Positions 9,272 to 19,133 of a stretch of DNA of 52,754 nucleotides are shown here, piece by piece (position 1 is the first letter of the stretch; the number at the start of each line of letters is the position of its first letter). Source of the DNA: Endozoicomonas numazuensis (GTDB taxonomy: Bacteria; Pseudomonadota; Gammaproteobacteria; Pseudomonadales; Endozoicomonadaceae); NCBI RefSeq assembly GCF_000722635.1, contig NZ_JOKH01000007.1, forward strand, positions 1 through 52,754, given 5' to 3'. The notes under the pieces are model-generated. The model saw only the letters and a list, made by a program, of their open reading frames with translations, had not been told where the DNA came from and searched no databases. A program made the position numbers and the translations under genes.

Positions 9272-10480
9272 TTATTTGGATTTCTTTTTCTTCCAAATAT
9301 AGGTGCCGGCTTTGGCCAGGTGCCCGCCTATCCAAGTTGCCTTTCCTGCCGCCCATCCTGATTTTTTAAGTGACCATGCTATGAGTAGAAAGTTTCCGGT
9401 GACGAGTTTTTTCGCGTAGTAAGGCGTGTTCCAGGGGCTGAACCAAGCGTATGCATCATTGTATTCGCAGCCGGGGATGTATTCTTCCAATGGGTGTCCG
9501 GTGATGTTTTCGAAGCCTATATGAGCCATGTTCTGAATGAACATGATAGCCATGAGTTCTGTCGAGCCAAGTTTTGCTAATCCTCCAAGCGCATTAACTG
9601 AGCGTTGGAAATAAGGTATGAGAACTGCTGCTGTTGTTGTGACAAGTGAGCCCTGTTTCGAGCTTGCTTTTAATGTGTTGTAAATATTTTTCAGGGTGTC
9701 AGGGTCGTGATCTGACATATCCCATCCGCCATTAAAGTCTTCGCCAGGATGCTCTTTAAGTAATGCTCCCGCGTACGCTGTGAGTGCTGCGGCCTGAGTA
9801 AGGAAAATGCTGGTAATAGTCCAGACCCCATTGCCCTGGAGGGCGACACCGGTACCCATGAAAAGTAGATAATAGATTGACCAGTCATGTAGGCCTGCAC
9901 TTGTCAGTGAGGCTGAAACAGCGGTGTGGATATATTCAGGGTGGCCGGTTAGGACGGTTACTGGAACGCTGGCAATCAGCATTGCCAGCCCTAGGCCGGG
10001 CATTTCTCCTGAAGAGCGTTTACCGGGTTTTATGCTCTTAAAGATCTTCTCTGAGTCAGCGGCTGGTATGCGAGCTAGATGGAAAGTGTGTCCTTCAAGC
10101 GTTTGTTGTGTGCTGGTCTCAATATTGACATTTTCTGCAGCCTTGGAGAGTTCTTGGACGAGCTTGAGATCGGCTTTGTTAAGAGCTTTTTCAGCACTGA
10201 GTGCTAATTGGCTCCTTATTGCCGGTGCTTCCGCTGTACAAGCAACTTTAATGGCTTTTTTGTCATTAAGTGTCTGTTCGACGGCTCTGGCAGCTGTGTT
10301 GGGGTTTGGTTTTGCTGTTTTTGGGAGTCTGGCAACTATGAAATCTGACATTGTACCGGGAGGGGTCGCTTCGGCGCACAATATGGTGTAGTAATCGTCG
10401 ACTTGAGAACTTGATGCTTTTGACTGTATCGAAATGAGAAGGAGCAAGGCAGATAGGATTGTGCAAAGTAGATGCCGCAT
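9272..10480 (-). CDS. Exported/membrane hypothetical protein
   Basis: This protein has 402 residues from the ATG at 10480, which has GAGG about nine bases upstream; an ATG five codons earlier lacks one. An N-terminal signal peptide (MRHLLCTILSALLLLISIQSKA) is followed by a soluble region rich in Ala/Lys. A hydrophobic middle begins near LGLAMLIASVPVTVLTG and includes WSIYYLLFMGTGVAL and WTITSIFLTQAAALTAYAGALL, likely several membrane spans. The C-terminus is basic (KKKKSK). I do not recognise the family. It is a single gene convergent with proB, with 53 bases between the stops. The proB-side gap shows no clear hairpin. Confidence 0.75.
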   Translation of the reverse strand: MRHLLCTILSALLLLISIQSKASSSQVDDYYTILCAEATPPGTMSDFIVARLPKTAKPNPNTAARAVEQTLNDKKAIKVACTAEAPAIRSQLALSAEKALNKADLKLVQELSKAAENVNIETSTQQTLEGHTFHLARIPAADSEKIFKSIKPGKRSSGEMPGLGLAMLIASVPVTVLTGHPEYIHTAVSASLTSAGLHDWSIYYLLFMGTGVALQGNGVWTITSIFLTQAAALTAYAGALLKEHPGEDFNGGWDMSDHDPDTLKNIYNTLKASSKQGSLVTTTAAVLIPYFQRSVNALGGLAKLGSTELMAIMFIQNMAHIGFENITGHPLEEYIPGCEYNDAYAWFSPWNTPYYAKKLVTGNFLLIAWSLKKSGWAAGKATWIGGHLAKAGTYIWKKKKSK

Positions 10481-10563
10481 GATGATAAACCTCATTGAGA
10501 GGGGTAGGAAGAAACAATGCGGAAGTATAGTTGCGAATTTTAAGTTTCAATTTGTAAAGGCAT

Positions 10564-10595
10564 AAAAAAAAGCCGGTAAAAACCGGCTTTTTTTA
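10564..10595 (-). terminator. Rho-independent terminator after rpsT
   Basis: The stem AAAGCCGGT / ACCGGCTTT, with A-runs and T-runs on both sides, can work on either strand. It lies 30 bases beyond the rpsT stop on the minus strand. Confidence 0.85.
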
Positions 10596-10624
10596 TCATG
10601 CCCTTGCATTGCAAGGGCTGACAA

Positions 10625-10891
10625 TTATGCAGTCAGAGCTTTAATCTGTGCATTCAGACGGCTCTTATGACGAGCAGCCTTATTTTTGTGGATGATGCCT
10701 TTGTCGGCCATACGGTCGATGACTGGCACAGCCGCAGTGTATTCAGTTTTAGCCAGCTCAGCGTCTTTGGCTTCGATGGCACGAACGACTTTCTTGATAG
10801 AAGTACGAACCATAGAACGCAGGGAAGCATTGTGAGTGCGACGCTGCTCAGCCTGACGGGCGCGCTTTTTGGCGGATGGTGAGTTAGCCAT
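10625..10891 (-). CDS. rpsT: 30S ribosomal protein S20
   Basis: This 88-residue protein starts [23 protein letters not shown] and is the basic helical S20 that binds 16S rRNA early in small-subunit assembly. The body motifs MVRTSIKKV and [16 protein letters not shown] are normal. The ribosome binding site AGGAG lies about eight bases before the ATG. It is divergent from murJ, as in many gammaproteobacteria. Confidence 0.97.
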   Translation of the reverse strand: MANSPSAKKRARQAEQRRTHNASLRSMVRTSIKKVVRAIEAKDAELAKTEYTAAVPVIDRMADKGIIHKNKAARHKSRLNAQIKALTA

Positions 10892-11048
10892 TTGTGGTGC
10901 TCCTAAGAATCTTAATTAACCGTTTGCACTGTTATTAAACAGGGCTGCTTCGGGCACCCTGTTGTGAGTATGGAGTTTGCCGCGTCACTGTTGGAAGCCC
11001 CCGGGCAAGGGTCTCATCAGTGCCGTACCCATACAGTCAAGTCGCGGA

Positions 11049-11077
11049 ATCATGCCTATTTGGACAAAGGTTGTCAA
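11049..11077 (-). promoter_or_regulatory. Predicted sigma-70 promoter for rpsT
   Basis: Reading the minus strand, a perfect -35 TTGACA (11077-11072), a 17-base spacer and a -10 CATGAT (11054-11049) point to rpsT, giving a leader of about 150 bases. The leader contains a GC-rich hairpin, CAGGG...CCCTG, at about 10940-10962. S20 is known to regulate its own translation in E. coli; whether this leader does so is not shown. The rest of 10892-11223 holds no gene and must also contain the murJ promoter. Confidence 0.55.
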
Positions 11078-11223
11078 TAAGGCTTCTTGACGTTATAGCG
11101 CGCAAACCCGCATCATGGCTGTTAATGGCCATGGGGCTGGCCTGAACTTTATGACCGGTCGCTATTCCAGACCAGGCCTCAACTCAGTAGTATTGCCGGT
11201 TTTTGATCGTTTGAGCGAGCTGA

Positions 11224-12807
11224 ATGTCCACAGAGAACTTTTCAGAGGGGCCGCCTGAGGGCGAGGCCAGGGGTAAGTCACCCAGTTTGCTGAGATCGAG
11301 CCTGGTTGTGGGTATTATGACCATGCTTTCACGGGTTTTGGGGTTGGCCCGGGATGTGGTTATTGCTGGGTACTTTGGTTCCACTGCTTCAGCCGATGCT
11401 TTTTTTGTCGCTTTTAAAATCCCTAACTTTCTTCGCCGGCTATTCGCAGAGGGGGCCTTTTCCCAGGCGTTTGTTCCGGTGCTCTCAGAGTATCGCACCA
11501 AACGTAGCTTTGATGAGGTGCGTTATCTTGTGAGTCGGGTCAGCGGTACCCTGGCCGGCCTGCTGTTGCTGGTGACTCTGGTTTGTATGCTGGCTTCCCC
11601 AATATTGATCCGCCTCTTTGCTCCGGGGTTTATTGAATACCCTGAAAAGCTGTTATTGGCCGGAGAAATGCTGAGGATCACTTTTCCTTACCTTCTGTTG
11701 ATTTCATTAACCGCTTTGGCTGGCTCCATACTTAACAGTTATAACCGCTTTGCGGTACCTGCTTTTACTCCGGTTTTGCTTAATCTCAGTTTGATTTGCG
11801 CCACGTTGTTTATGACACCGTGGTTTGATGAGCCCGTTATGGCACTGGCTTGGGGTGTTGTCATCGCGGGTATATCCCAGCTGTTATTGCAGATTCCTTT
11901 TCTGTTACAGATTCGCCTGCTGCCTGCCCCCAGGTGGGGGCGCAAGGATGAAGGTGTAAGGCGAATCATGAAGCTGATGATTCCAGCACTGTTTGGGGTG
12001 TCAGTGAGTCAGATCAACCTGTTGCTGGATACAGTACTGGCCTCTTTTCTGGAAACAGGCAGTGTGTCCTGGCTCTATTATTCTGATCGCCTGTCAGAGT
12101 TACCTCTGGGGGTATTTGGTATCGCTATTGCGACCGTTATTTTGCCAAGCCTCTCTCGAAAACATGCTGAGGATTCCGGAGATCAGTTTTCCAGGACTCT
12201 GGACTGGGCTATTCGTCTTGTATTGCTGATAGGTGTGCCGGCAGGTATTGCTTTATTTATCCTGTCCGAACCATTACTGGCGACCTTGTTTGATTACGGA
12301 GAGATGCAGGACCGGGATGTCATTATGGCGGGTATGAGTCTGCGTGCTTATTCGCTGGGGTTAATAGCCTTTATGCTGATCAAGGTATTGGCGCCTGGTT
12401 ATTTTGCCCGTCAGGATACCAAGACGCCGGTCAAAATCGCCATTATGGCAATGGTGGCCAATATGGTGTTTAACCTGATGCTGGTGTTCTGGCTTAAACA
12501 TGCCGGTCTGGCATTGGCGACGACATTATCTGCTTTTTTGAATGCCGGCTTGTTGTTCTGGGGATTGAAACGATCTGGAATCTATAATCCTGAACCCGGC
12601 TGGATGCGGCTTTGTGGACGTCTGGTGTTTGCAAATCTGGCTATGGCAGGGTTGTTGCTTTGGATAGCGGGTGATACAAGCTGGTGGCTGGAAGCCACGC
12701 TCTGGCAGCGAGCGCTGGAGATGACCAAGGTGGTAGGGGCAGGGCTGGCTGTATATGGAGTAGCACTTTTAATGGCTGGTATACGCCCTGTACATTTCAG
12801 GCATTGA
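11224..12807 (+). CDS. murJ: Lipid II flippase MurJ
   Basis: This 527-residue polytopic membrane protein of the MOP/MVF superfamily moves lipid II across the inner membrane for peptidoglycan synthesis. It has about 14 hydrophobic segments. The conserved N-terminal block is SSLVVGIMTMLSRVLGLARDVVIAGYFG; other landmarks are FKIPNFLRRLFAEGAFSQAFVPV (essential Arg and Glu region), NRFAVPAFTPVLLNL, YYSDRLSELPLGVFGIAIATVILP and the later QDTKTPVKIA. The length is normal for the family. It has the usual partner order murJ then ribF downstream and divergent rpsT upstream. Confidence 0.96.
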   Translation: MSTENFSEGPPEGEARGKSPSLLRSSLVVGIMTMLSRVLGLARDVVIAGYFGSTASADAFFVAFKIPNFLRRLFAEGAFSQAFVPVLSEYRTKRSFDEVRYLVSRVSGTLAGLLLLVTLVCMLASPILIRLFAPGFIEYPEKLLLAGEMLRITFPYLLLISLTALAGSILNSYNRFAVPAFTPVLLNLSLICATLFMTPWFDEPVMALAWGVVIAGISQLLLQIPFLLQIRLLPAPRWGRKDEGVRRIMKLMIPALFGVSVSQINLLLDTVLASFLETGSVSWLYYSDRLSELPLGVFGIAIATVILPSLSRKHAEDSGDQFSRTLDWAIRLVLLIGVPAGIALFILSEPLLATLFDYGEMQDRDVIMAGMSLRAYSLGLIAFMLIKVLAPGYFARQDTKTPVKIAIMAMVANMVFNLMLVFWLKHAGLALATTLSAFLNAGLLFWGLKRSGIYNPEPGWMRLCGRLVFANLAMAGLLLWIAGDTSWWLEATLWQRALEMTKVVGAGLAVYGVALLMAGIRPVHFRH

Positions 12808-12986
12808 TAACCAGAACCGGGCTGGCAGTTTTTCCTGTTAGCCCTTGTTTCTTTGTCCGTTTTTCTGAGCCGGACACTCAGCTCAGGAAAAAAGAGCGGT
12901 GATTTCATGAACATGGCTCTTAAGTCCAAAACGCTCCTGAGATATAATCCCTGCTTTTGCCAGCCTAACAGAGAATAAACCGCCCA

Positions 12987-13910
12987 ATGCAGTTGATTCG
13001 CGGAATGCACAATATCAGACCAGAGCATCGCGCCTGTGTTGCGACTATTGGTAATTTTGATGGTGTTCATCTGGGGCACCGCACTATCTTGGAGACGCTG
13101 CGGCAGCAGGCCTTTGAGTTGGGCGTCAGGGTCTGTGTGATCACTTTTGAACCTCAGCCCCGAGAATATTTTCAGGGTGACCAGGCACCGGCCAGACTGT
13201 CCAGTCTGAGAGAAAAACTGACTCTTCTGGAAGAGGCTGGTGTTGATCAGGTACTCTGCCTGCCCTTTAATCAGAGGCTGCAAAACCTGACACCGGACGA
13301 ATTTGTCATGAAGGTGCTGGTGGATGGGCTGGATTTACGCTATCTGATAGTAGGTGATGATTTCCGCTACGGATTAAACCGGCAGGGTAACTTTGCTCAC
13401 CTGAGAAAAATGGGTGATCAGTTCGGATTTGAAGTCTGTGATACCCGCACTGTATCGATGGATATGGACCGTATCAGCAGCACCCGGATTCGTGAACAGC
13501 TGGTGGATGTGCATCTGGACGCGGCAGAAAAACTGTTAGGACGCCCCTTTACTATGATGGGGCGTGTTATTAAAGGGCAGCAGCTGGGAAGGCAGCTGGG
13601 CTTTCCGACAGCGAATATCCGGGTTTGTCGGCGGACATTGCCTATTCAGGGGGTGTTCGCGGTCAGGGTATGGTTAGCAGGACGAAGTCATGACGCAGTA
13701 GCCAATCTGGGGGTCAGACCTACAGTGAACGCTACAAGGGCCATGCTTGAGGTGCACCTTCTGGACTACCAGGGTGACCTTTACGGCCATACCTTGCGGG
13801 TTGAGTTTATCAAGAAGATTCGCAGTGAGAAAAAGTTTGAATCGCTGGACGCCCTCAAGGCAGCGATTGCTGACGATGTAGAAGCGGCAAAAAGCTTTTT
13901 TCATCAATAG
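12987..13910 (+). CDS. ribF: Bifunctional riboflavin kinase / FAD synthetase
   Basis: This 307-residue protein converts riboflavin to FMN and FAD. The N-terminal nucleotidyltransferase domain has TIGNFDGVHLGH (about residues 20-31), the VGDDFRYG segment and the ISSTRIREQL end motif. The C-terminal flavokinase domain has GRVIKGQQLGRQLGFPTANI (about 192-211), NLGVRPTV and a FIKKIRSEKKF end. It is first in the conserved ribF-ileS-lspA-fkpB-ispH group. Confidence 0.96.
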   Translation: MQLIRGMHNIRPEHRACVATIGNFDGVHLGHRTILETLRQQAFELGVRVCVITFEPQPREYFQGDQAPARLSSLREKLTLLEEAGVDQVLCLPFNQRLQNLTPDEFVMKVLVDGLDLRYLIVGDDFRYGLNRQGNFAHLRKMGDQFGFEVCDTRTVSMDMDRISSTRIREQLVDVHLDAAEKLLGRPFTMMGRVIKGQQLGRQLGFPTANIRVCRRTLPIQGVFAVRVWLAGRSHDAVANLGVRPTVNATRAMLEVHLLDYQGDLYGHTLRVEFIKKIRSEKKFESLDALKAAIADDVEAAKSFFHQ

Positions 13911-13982
13911 GTCAGCCAGAGAGATAGCAACATTTTTCGGCCGATTATTTAAGGTGAGAAATGTTTCAGTGAGGATTTACGA

Positions 13983-14012
13983 GAAATGTCGCTTGATTGA
14001 GCGGCATTTTTA
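13983..14012 (+). terminator. Possible terminator or attenuator between ribF and ileS
   Basis: The stem AAATGTCGCT / AGCGGCATTT (one G-U pair) is followed by a T-run then A. It may reduce read-through from ribF to ileS. The pairing is shorter than the other terminators here. Confidence 0.5.
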
Positions 14013-14111
14013 AAAGAGCTTGGGATGACTTTTTTGAGCTGCGAGCATTTATGCCTGGCAATCAAGCCAGGAGCTGCATGGCCAAAAGACGTGTGATGAT
14101 GAGATCCAACT

Positions 14112-16952
14112 ATGACCGACTATAAGCATACATTGAACTTGCCGGAGACTGATTTCCCGATGCGCGGAAATCTGGCCAAGCGTGAGCCTGACATGCTCAA
14201 GCGCTGGTACGACGAGGAGCTTTACGAAGAAATTCGTAAGGTGTCTGAAGGTCGTGACAAGTTCATTTTGCATGATGGCCCTCCGTACGCAAACGGCGAT
14301 ATTCATATTGGTCATGCGGTCAATAAAATCATCAAAGACATGATCATCAAGTCCAAGACCCTCAGCGGTTTTGATGCGCCTTATGTTCCCGGGTGGGACT
14401 GCCATGGTCTGCCTATCGAGCATAAAGTAGAAGGTATGCTGGGCAAGGCCGGTGATAAGGTGGACTTTAAAACCTTCCGGGCGAAATGCCGTCAGTATGC
14501 GGCCAAACAGGTAGATGGCCAGCGTGAAGATTTCAAGCGCATGGGGATACTGGGAACCTGGGACAAGCCTTACCTGACCATGGACTTCCAGACCGAAGCT
14601 GACATCATCCGAGCTCTGGGAAAGATCACTGATAATGGTCATCTGGTGAAAGGTTATAAGCCTGTTTACTGGAGTGTGGTGGGTGGTTCTGCCTTAGCGG
14701 AAGCGGAAGTGGAATACCAGGAGAAAACATCTACCCAGATTGATGTGCGTTATGCTGCTCTGGATGAAGCTGATCTTTTGTCTGCTTTTGACTATGAAAC
14801 GGACGGCTGTGAAGGTAAAGAGCGAGGTGAAGGTGAAGTTGCTGCCGTTATCTGGACCACCACACCCTGGACACTGCCATCATCTCAGGCGATTACTCTG
14901 GGGGCAGATCTGGGTTATGCCCTGATCCAGTGTGAGGTCAATGGTCAGCCAGCACGACTGATTCTGGGAGAGCAGTTGGTTGAGTCTGCCATGCAGCGCT
15001 ATGGCATTGAAGATTACACCATCATCGCCCGTACACTGGGTGCTCGACTGGAAGGCAAAAGAGTTGCCCATCCTTTCTACAATCGTGAAATCCCGTTGAT
15101 TCTCGGTGATCACGTGACTACAGATGCCGGTACTGGTTGTGTACATACTGCACCTGACCATGGTGTGGATGACTTTAATGTCGGTAAAAAATACGACATT
15201 GGCACGCTTAATTATCTGGATGATGCTGGCATCTTTCGCAGTAACGTTGAGTTGTTTGCGGGTGAACATGTTTACAAGGTTGATCCAAAAGTTGTTGATG
15301 TTGTTACAGAAAAAGGCCGTCTGCTGGCTCAGGCTAAAATGGTGCACAGTTATCCGCACTGCTGGAGAACCAAGACGCCTCTGATTTTTCGTGCAACACC
15401 GCAGTGGTTTATCAGCATGGAAAAAGAAGGTCTGCTGAGCACTGCCATGAAGTCACTGGACACGGTGAAGTTTACGCCAGACTGGGGTCGTAACCGTATG
15501 GAGTCGATGCTGAGTCAGAGTCCTGACTGGTGTATTTCTCGTCAGCGGACCTGGGGTGTACCTATTGCTCTCTTTATCCACAAGGAAACCGAAGAGCTTC
15601 ATCCTGAGACTTCTGCCCTGATTGAGCAGGTTGCTCTGAGGGTTGAGCAGGAAGGTATGGATGCATGGTTTGACCTGCAGCCTGCTGACTTGCTGTCAGC
15701 TGAAGATGCTGAGCATTACGTTAAGGTAACGGACACCCTGGATGTCTGGTTTGATTCCGGTGTGACTCATTACTCGGTACTGGATCGCCGAGAAGAACTG
15801 CGTTCACCTGCAGATATCTATGTAGAAGGTTCTGACCAGCACCGTGGCTGGTTCCAGTCTTCTTTGAAAACCGGTATTGCAACCAAAGGCATTCCTCCAT
15901 ACAAGCAGCTGTTGACCCATGGTTTTACGGTGGATGCCAACGGTCGTAAGATGTCTAAGTCTCTGGGCAATGTGATTGCACCCCAGAAGGTCTTTAAATC
16001 CCTTGGAGCTGATATTCTGCGTCTTTGGGTTTCTGCAACGGACTACACGGCAGAAATGACAGTCTCTGACGAGATTCTGAAGCGAACTGCAGACAGCTAT
16101 CGTCGTATCCGTAATACAGCCCGTTTCCTGCTTTCTAACCTGAACGGTTTCAATCCTGAAACCGACAGTGTGGCCTGGGAAGATATGTTGTCTCTGGATC
16201 GTTGGGCAGTGGATCGTGCGATGCGCTTGCAGGAAGAGGTGATCGAATCTTACGACAGTTATAACTTCCTGAATGTTTACCAGAAAGTGCATAATTTCTG
16301 CTCTCTGGATCTGGGTGGTTTCTATCTGGATATCATCAAGGATCGTCAGTATACGACCCAGTCAGACAGCCTGGCTCGTCGCAGTTGCCAGACAGCAATG
16401 TTCCATATCATCGAAGCTTTTGCTCGTTGGATTGCACCGGTTACCAGCTTTACCGCTGATGAAATCTGGCAGGCCATTCCTGGTCAGCGTAGCAAGTCGG
16501 TTCTGTTGGAAACCTGGTATGAAGATCTGAAAAGCCTGGAAGGCGATGAACTGGGTCGCGAATACTGGAACTCTGTCATGACAGTGAAGCATGCTGTTAA
16601 CAAGGCTCTTGAAGATGCTCGTAAAGAGAGTGTGATGGGTGGTGGTCTTGAAGCAGAAGTGACACTGTTTGCCAATGATGAGCTGCTGGAAGCTCTGGGC
16701 AAGCTGGGTGATGAGCTACGCTTTGTCCTGATTACTTCTCAGGCTGAATTGAAACCTCTTTCAGAAGCGACTGATGCTGTGGATACAGACGTTGAAGGCC
16801 TGAAAGTTTCGGTTCGCAAGTCAGCACATGAGAAGTGTGACCGTTGTTGGCATCGTCGTGAAGACGTTGGCACTATCGAGACTCACACGACACTTTGTGG
16901 ACGTTGTGTAGAGAATGTCGATGGAAAAGGCGAAATCAGACAGTTTGCCTGA
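14112..16952 (+). CDS. ileS: Isoleucyl-tRNA synthetase
   Basis: This 946-residue class Ia synthetase charges tRNA-Ile. The HIGH motif is at residues 65-68 (in [10 protein letters not shown]) and KMSKS at 613-617 (followed by LGNVIAP). The editing domain between them includes [13 protein letters not shown] and [24 protein letters not shown] and [14 protein letters not shown] are the conserved catalytic-core blocks. A C-terminal zinc site with CDRCW and CGRC ends the protein. This is the bacterial, mupirocin-sensitive-type architecture. Length matches E. coli (938). Confidence 0.97.
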   Translation: MTDYKHTLNLPETDFPMRGNLAKREPDMLKRWYDEELYEEIRKVSEGRDKFILHDGPPYANGDIHIGHAVNKIIKDMIIKSKTLSGFDAPYVPGWDCHGLPIEHKVEGMLGKAGDKVDFKTFRAKCRQYAAKQVDGQREDFKRMGILGTWDKPYLTMDFQTEADIIRALGKITDNGHLVKGYKPVYWSVVGGSALAEAEVEYQEKTSTQIDVRYAALDEADLLSAFDYETDGCEGKERGEGEVAAVIWTTTPWTLPSSQAITLGADLGYALIQCEVNGQPARLILGEQLVESAMQRYGIEDYTIIARTLGARLEGKRVAHPFYNREIPLILGDHVTTDAGTGCVHTAPDHGVDDFNVGKKYDIGTLNYLDDAGIFRSNVELFAGEHVYKVDPKVVDVVTEKGRLLAQAKMVHSYPHCWRTKTPLIFRATPQWFISMEKEGLLSTAMKSLDTVKFTPDWGRNRMESMLSQSPDWCISRQRTWGVPIALFIHKETEELHPETSALIEQVALRVEQEGMDAWFDLQPADLLSAEDAEHYVKVTDTLDVWFDSGVTHYSVLDRREELRSPADIYVEGSDQHRGWFQSSLKTGIATKGIPPYKQLLTHGFTVDANGRKMSKSLGNVIAPQKVFKSLGADILRLWVSATDYTAEMTVSDEILKRTADSYRRIRNTARFLLSNLNGFNPETDSVAWEDMLSLDRWAVDRAMRLQEEVIESYDSYNFLNVYQKVHNFCSLDLGGFYLDIIKDRQYTTQSDSLARRSCQTAMFHIIEAFARWIAPVTSFTADEIWQAIPGQRSKSVLLETWYEDLKSLEGDELGREYWNSVMTVKHAVNKALEDARKESVMGGGLEAEVTLFANDELLEALGKLGDELRFVLITSQAELKPLSEATDAVDTDVEGLKVSVRKSAHEKCDRCWHRREDVGTIETHTTLCGRCVENVDGKGEIRQFA

Positions 16953-16971
16953 TACATCAATCTGAAGCCTG

Positions 16972-17002
16972 AAATGCCCGACGTTGTTCGGGCATTTTTT
17001 TA
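16972..17002 (+). terminator. Rho-independent terminator after ileS
   Basis: The stem AAATGCCCG (16972-16980) with CGGGCATTT (16989-16997) is followed by a T-run. It implies that the genes downstream (17062 onward) need at least one promoter of their own or depend on read-through. Confidence 0.85.
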
Positions 17003-17061
17003 GTATGAGCTTTTTTCTCAAGGCTTCTTCTGTCACTCGTGGTGGTTATAGGGGGGTGTAG

Positions 17062-17868
17062 GTGGAGTTGTTACTGGCAAAAATAGTGGTTTCTGTTGCG
17101 GCTGTGATGATTTTGTCAATCATTGCAGAACGAGTCAGTACTCGTGTAGCGGGTGTACTGTCTGGTTTTCCTCTGGGCACTGCAATTACGATTTATTTTA
17201 TTGGTCTAGATCAGGGGCCGGACTTTGTAGCGAAGGGGGCTTTCCACACTTGTTTGGGGTTTGTTGCCTCATTGATGCTGGTAATCGGCTGGTATCTGGT
17301 TGCTCAGAAGGTTACGCAGTCGAAGGTTATTCTGGCTGTTGTGTTCTCTCTATTGGGATTTATGCTCACAACGGCGACACTGAAGTTTGTTCCTGCCAAC
17401 CATTTTTCGGCTCTTTTATTACCATTTTTCGCAATTTATCTGGCGATTCGGTTTTTGAGGCCAGTTAAAAATATCAAGATTGAAGGCAGAGCACGTTCAA
17501 GTTGGAAACTGCTATTAATCAGAGCCATTCTGGCCACCATCATTGTTCTAATTATTACAGGGGTGGCTGAAAGAGTAGGGTCAACCTGGTCCGGTTTGTT
17601 CAGTGCTTTTCCTCTTACTGTATTCCCGTTGCTACTGATCATTCATATGACTTACGGGCCATTGCATGTACAGACATTCATCAAGAACTTTCCTTATGGA
17701 TTGGGCTCACTGGTACTTTATGCTTATTCCATTCACTGGAGTTATCCCTCTTTAGGGGTGGAGTTTGGTACAATAGTTTCTCTTATGGTGGCTGTGGTCT
17801 ATATGCTGGTTGTTTATTTCTGGACTTCAAAGTCAGTCAATCAAGCAACAGAAAGGCAGGCTTCTTAG
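17062..17868 (+). CDS. Polytopic membrane protein, two GlpM-like halves
   Basis: This 268-residue protein starts at GTG with a GGGGGG stretch upstream. It is almost wholly hydrophobic, about eight membrane segments. The two halves resemble each other: AERVSTRVAGVLSGFPLGTA near residue 22 and AERVGSTWSGLFSAFPLTVF near residue 168, each followed by a similar spacing of spans. The half unit resembles the small GlpM/DUF3147 family (its Ala-Gly-Leu-x-x-x-Phe-Pro pattern). The function is unknown. It sits between ileS and lspA, where most relatives have no gene, so it is probably an insertion into the conserved group. Confidence 0.7.
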   Translation: MELLLAKIVVSVAAVMILSIIAERVSTRVAGVLSGFPLGTAITIYFIGLDQGPDFVAKGAFHTCLGFVASLMLVIGWYLVAQKVTQSKVILAVVFSLLGFMLTTATLKFVPANHFSALLLPFFAIYLAIRFLRPVKNIKIEGRARSSWKLLLIRAILATIIVLIITGVAERVGSTWSGLFSAFPLTVFPLLLIIHMTYGPLHVQTFIKNFPYGLGSLVLYAYSIHWSYPSLGVEFGTIVSLMVAVVYMLVVYFWTSKSVNQATERQAS

Positions 17869-17959
17869 GTTATAGGCTTAGAACATTATCTTCTATTTCG
17901 GTTTGTTACCATATCGATATTTATGTGACTCGACATAAGATTTAAACTGGGACAGGCTA

Positions 17960-18031
17960 ATGCCCATAGCGGGTGAAATGCCCATAGCGGGTGAAATGCC
18001 CATAGCGGGTGAAATGCCCATAGCGAATGAG
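17960..18031 (+). repeat. Four 18-bp tandem repeats with in-frame ATG codons
   Basis: Three identical units ATGCCCATAGCGGGTGAA (17960, 17978, 17996) are followed by a fourth diverged unit (18014-18031, 15 of 18 bases). Each identical unit carries a GGGTG just before the next ATG, which could act as a weak ribosome binding site. Unit length is a multiple of three, so copy-number change would not shift the lspA frame. Confidence 0.95.
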
Positions 18032-18556
18032 AATAGTTTAAAACAGGGCCTCAATGGTATGAGAAACAAATCCTGGGGAATGCTCCACTGGTTGTGGATC
18101 AGCGGAGCGGTCCTTATTCTGGATCAGGTGGTCAAGCACCGTATAGTGGACAGCTTCTATCTTTATGAACAGATGACTGTGATTCCATCCTTTTTCTCAC
18201 TGACACTGGCCTATAATACCGGCGCTGCTTTCAGCTTTCTGAGTGATCAGGGTGGCTGGCAACGATGGTTTTTTGTGGCTGTGGCGTCAGTAGTCAGCCT
18301 TATGTTAGTCAGCTGGCTCATCAGGATGAAGAAAGAGGAAAGCTGGCAGGCTTGTTCAATGGCTCTGATACTGGGAGGTGCCTTGGGTAACCTCTATGAT
18401 CGGGTTATGAATGGCTACGTCGTGGATTTTCTGCTGGTGTATTATGATGGCTGGTATTTCCCATCCTTCAACCTGGCGGATGTGGCTATCACTATCGGTG
18501 CAGCCATGCTGATTCTGGACATGTTCCGGTCTCATCCGGCGTCTGATCAGAACTGA
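17960..18556 (+). CDS. lspA: Lipoprotein signal peptidase (signal peptidase II)
   Basis: This inner-membrane aspartyl protease cleaves prolipoprotein signal peptides. The conserved part begins at the ATG at 18059 (165 residues, like E. coli's 164). It has four membrane spans, NTGAAFSFLSDQGGWQRW, and the catalytic aspartates in GNLYDR (D147 counted from 17960) and NLADVA (D174). Upstream, the frame stays open through four 18-bp repeats, each beginning with ATG and encoding MPIAGE or MPIANE. So up to four extra in-frame starts exist, the first preceded by GGGACAGG. Which start is used cannot be told; 17960 is the longest. Confidence 0.92.
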   Translation: MPIAGEMPIAGEMPIAGEMPIANENSLKQGLNGMRNKSWGMLHWLWISGAVLILDQVVKHRIVDSFYLYEQMTVIPSFFSLTLAYNTGAAFSFLSDQGGWQRWFFVAVASVVSLMLVSWLIRMKKEESWQACSMALILGGALGNLYDRVMNGYVVDFLLVYYDGWYFPSFNLADVAITIGAAMLILDMFRSHPASDQN

Positions 18557-18647
18557 ATGTATTGGATTATGAAGTAGCAGGTATTGTTTAGAATGATGCT
18601 GCTTCAGTCTGTGAATGGACTTTTCGAAAGCGGAAGTTAGAAAAACA

Positions 18648-19133
18648 ATGTCTGATGTTGTGGTAGGACCTGGAAGGCAGGTAACTCTGCACTTTGCCCT
18701 GAAACTGGAAGACGGGCAGGTGGTAGACAGCAACTTTGATGGCCAACCTGCCACCTTTGTAGTCGGTGATGGGAATCTGCCCAAGGGCTTTGAGCAGGTT
18801 ATCTACGGCTTATCTGAAGGAGATCAGGGCAGTTTCAGAATTCCTCCTGCCGGAGCTTTTGGTATGCCTAATCCGGAAAATATCAGGGAGTTTGCCAGAG
18901 ATATTTTCTCTAAAGACATGAGTTCTGGCGATATGGAACTGCAGGAAGGGTTGGTGGTTTCTTTTGCAGATGCTGCCAATACCGAGCTGGCTGGGGTCGT
19001 CACTGGACTGACCGACAGTCATGTAGAGGTGGATTTCAATCATCCACTGGCCGGTAAAGAGCTGTTGTTTGAGGTGAGAATTCTGAATATCACCCAGGCG
19101 ACTCATACACCAGAAAAGAGTGCTGAGGCATGA
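18648..19133 (+). CDS. fkpB: FKBP-type peptidyl-prolyl isomerase (SlpA/FkpB)
   Basis: This 161-residue protein starts at the ATG at 18648. The frame extends 11 codons upstream (18615), but the E. coli homologue aligns from this ATG. It has the FKBP domain with the inserted flap: [47 protein letters not shown] and [19 protein letters not shown]. It acts as a cytoplasmic prolyl isomerase and chaperone. Its TGA overlaps the ispH ATG (ATGA), so the two are translationally coupled. The lspA-fkpB-ispH order is the usual one. Confidence 0.93.
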   Translation: MSDVVVGPGRQVTLHFALKLEDGQVVDSNFDGQPATFVVGDGNLPKGFEQVIYGLSEGDQGSFRIPPAGAFGMPNPENIREFARDIFSKDMSSGDMELQEGLVVSFADAANTELAGVVTGLTDSHVEVDFNHPLAGKELLFEVRILNITQATHTPEKSAEA

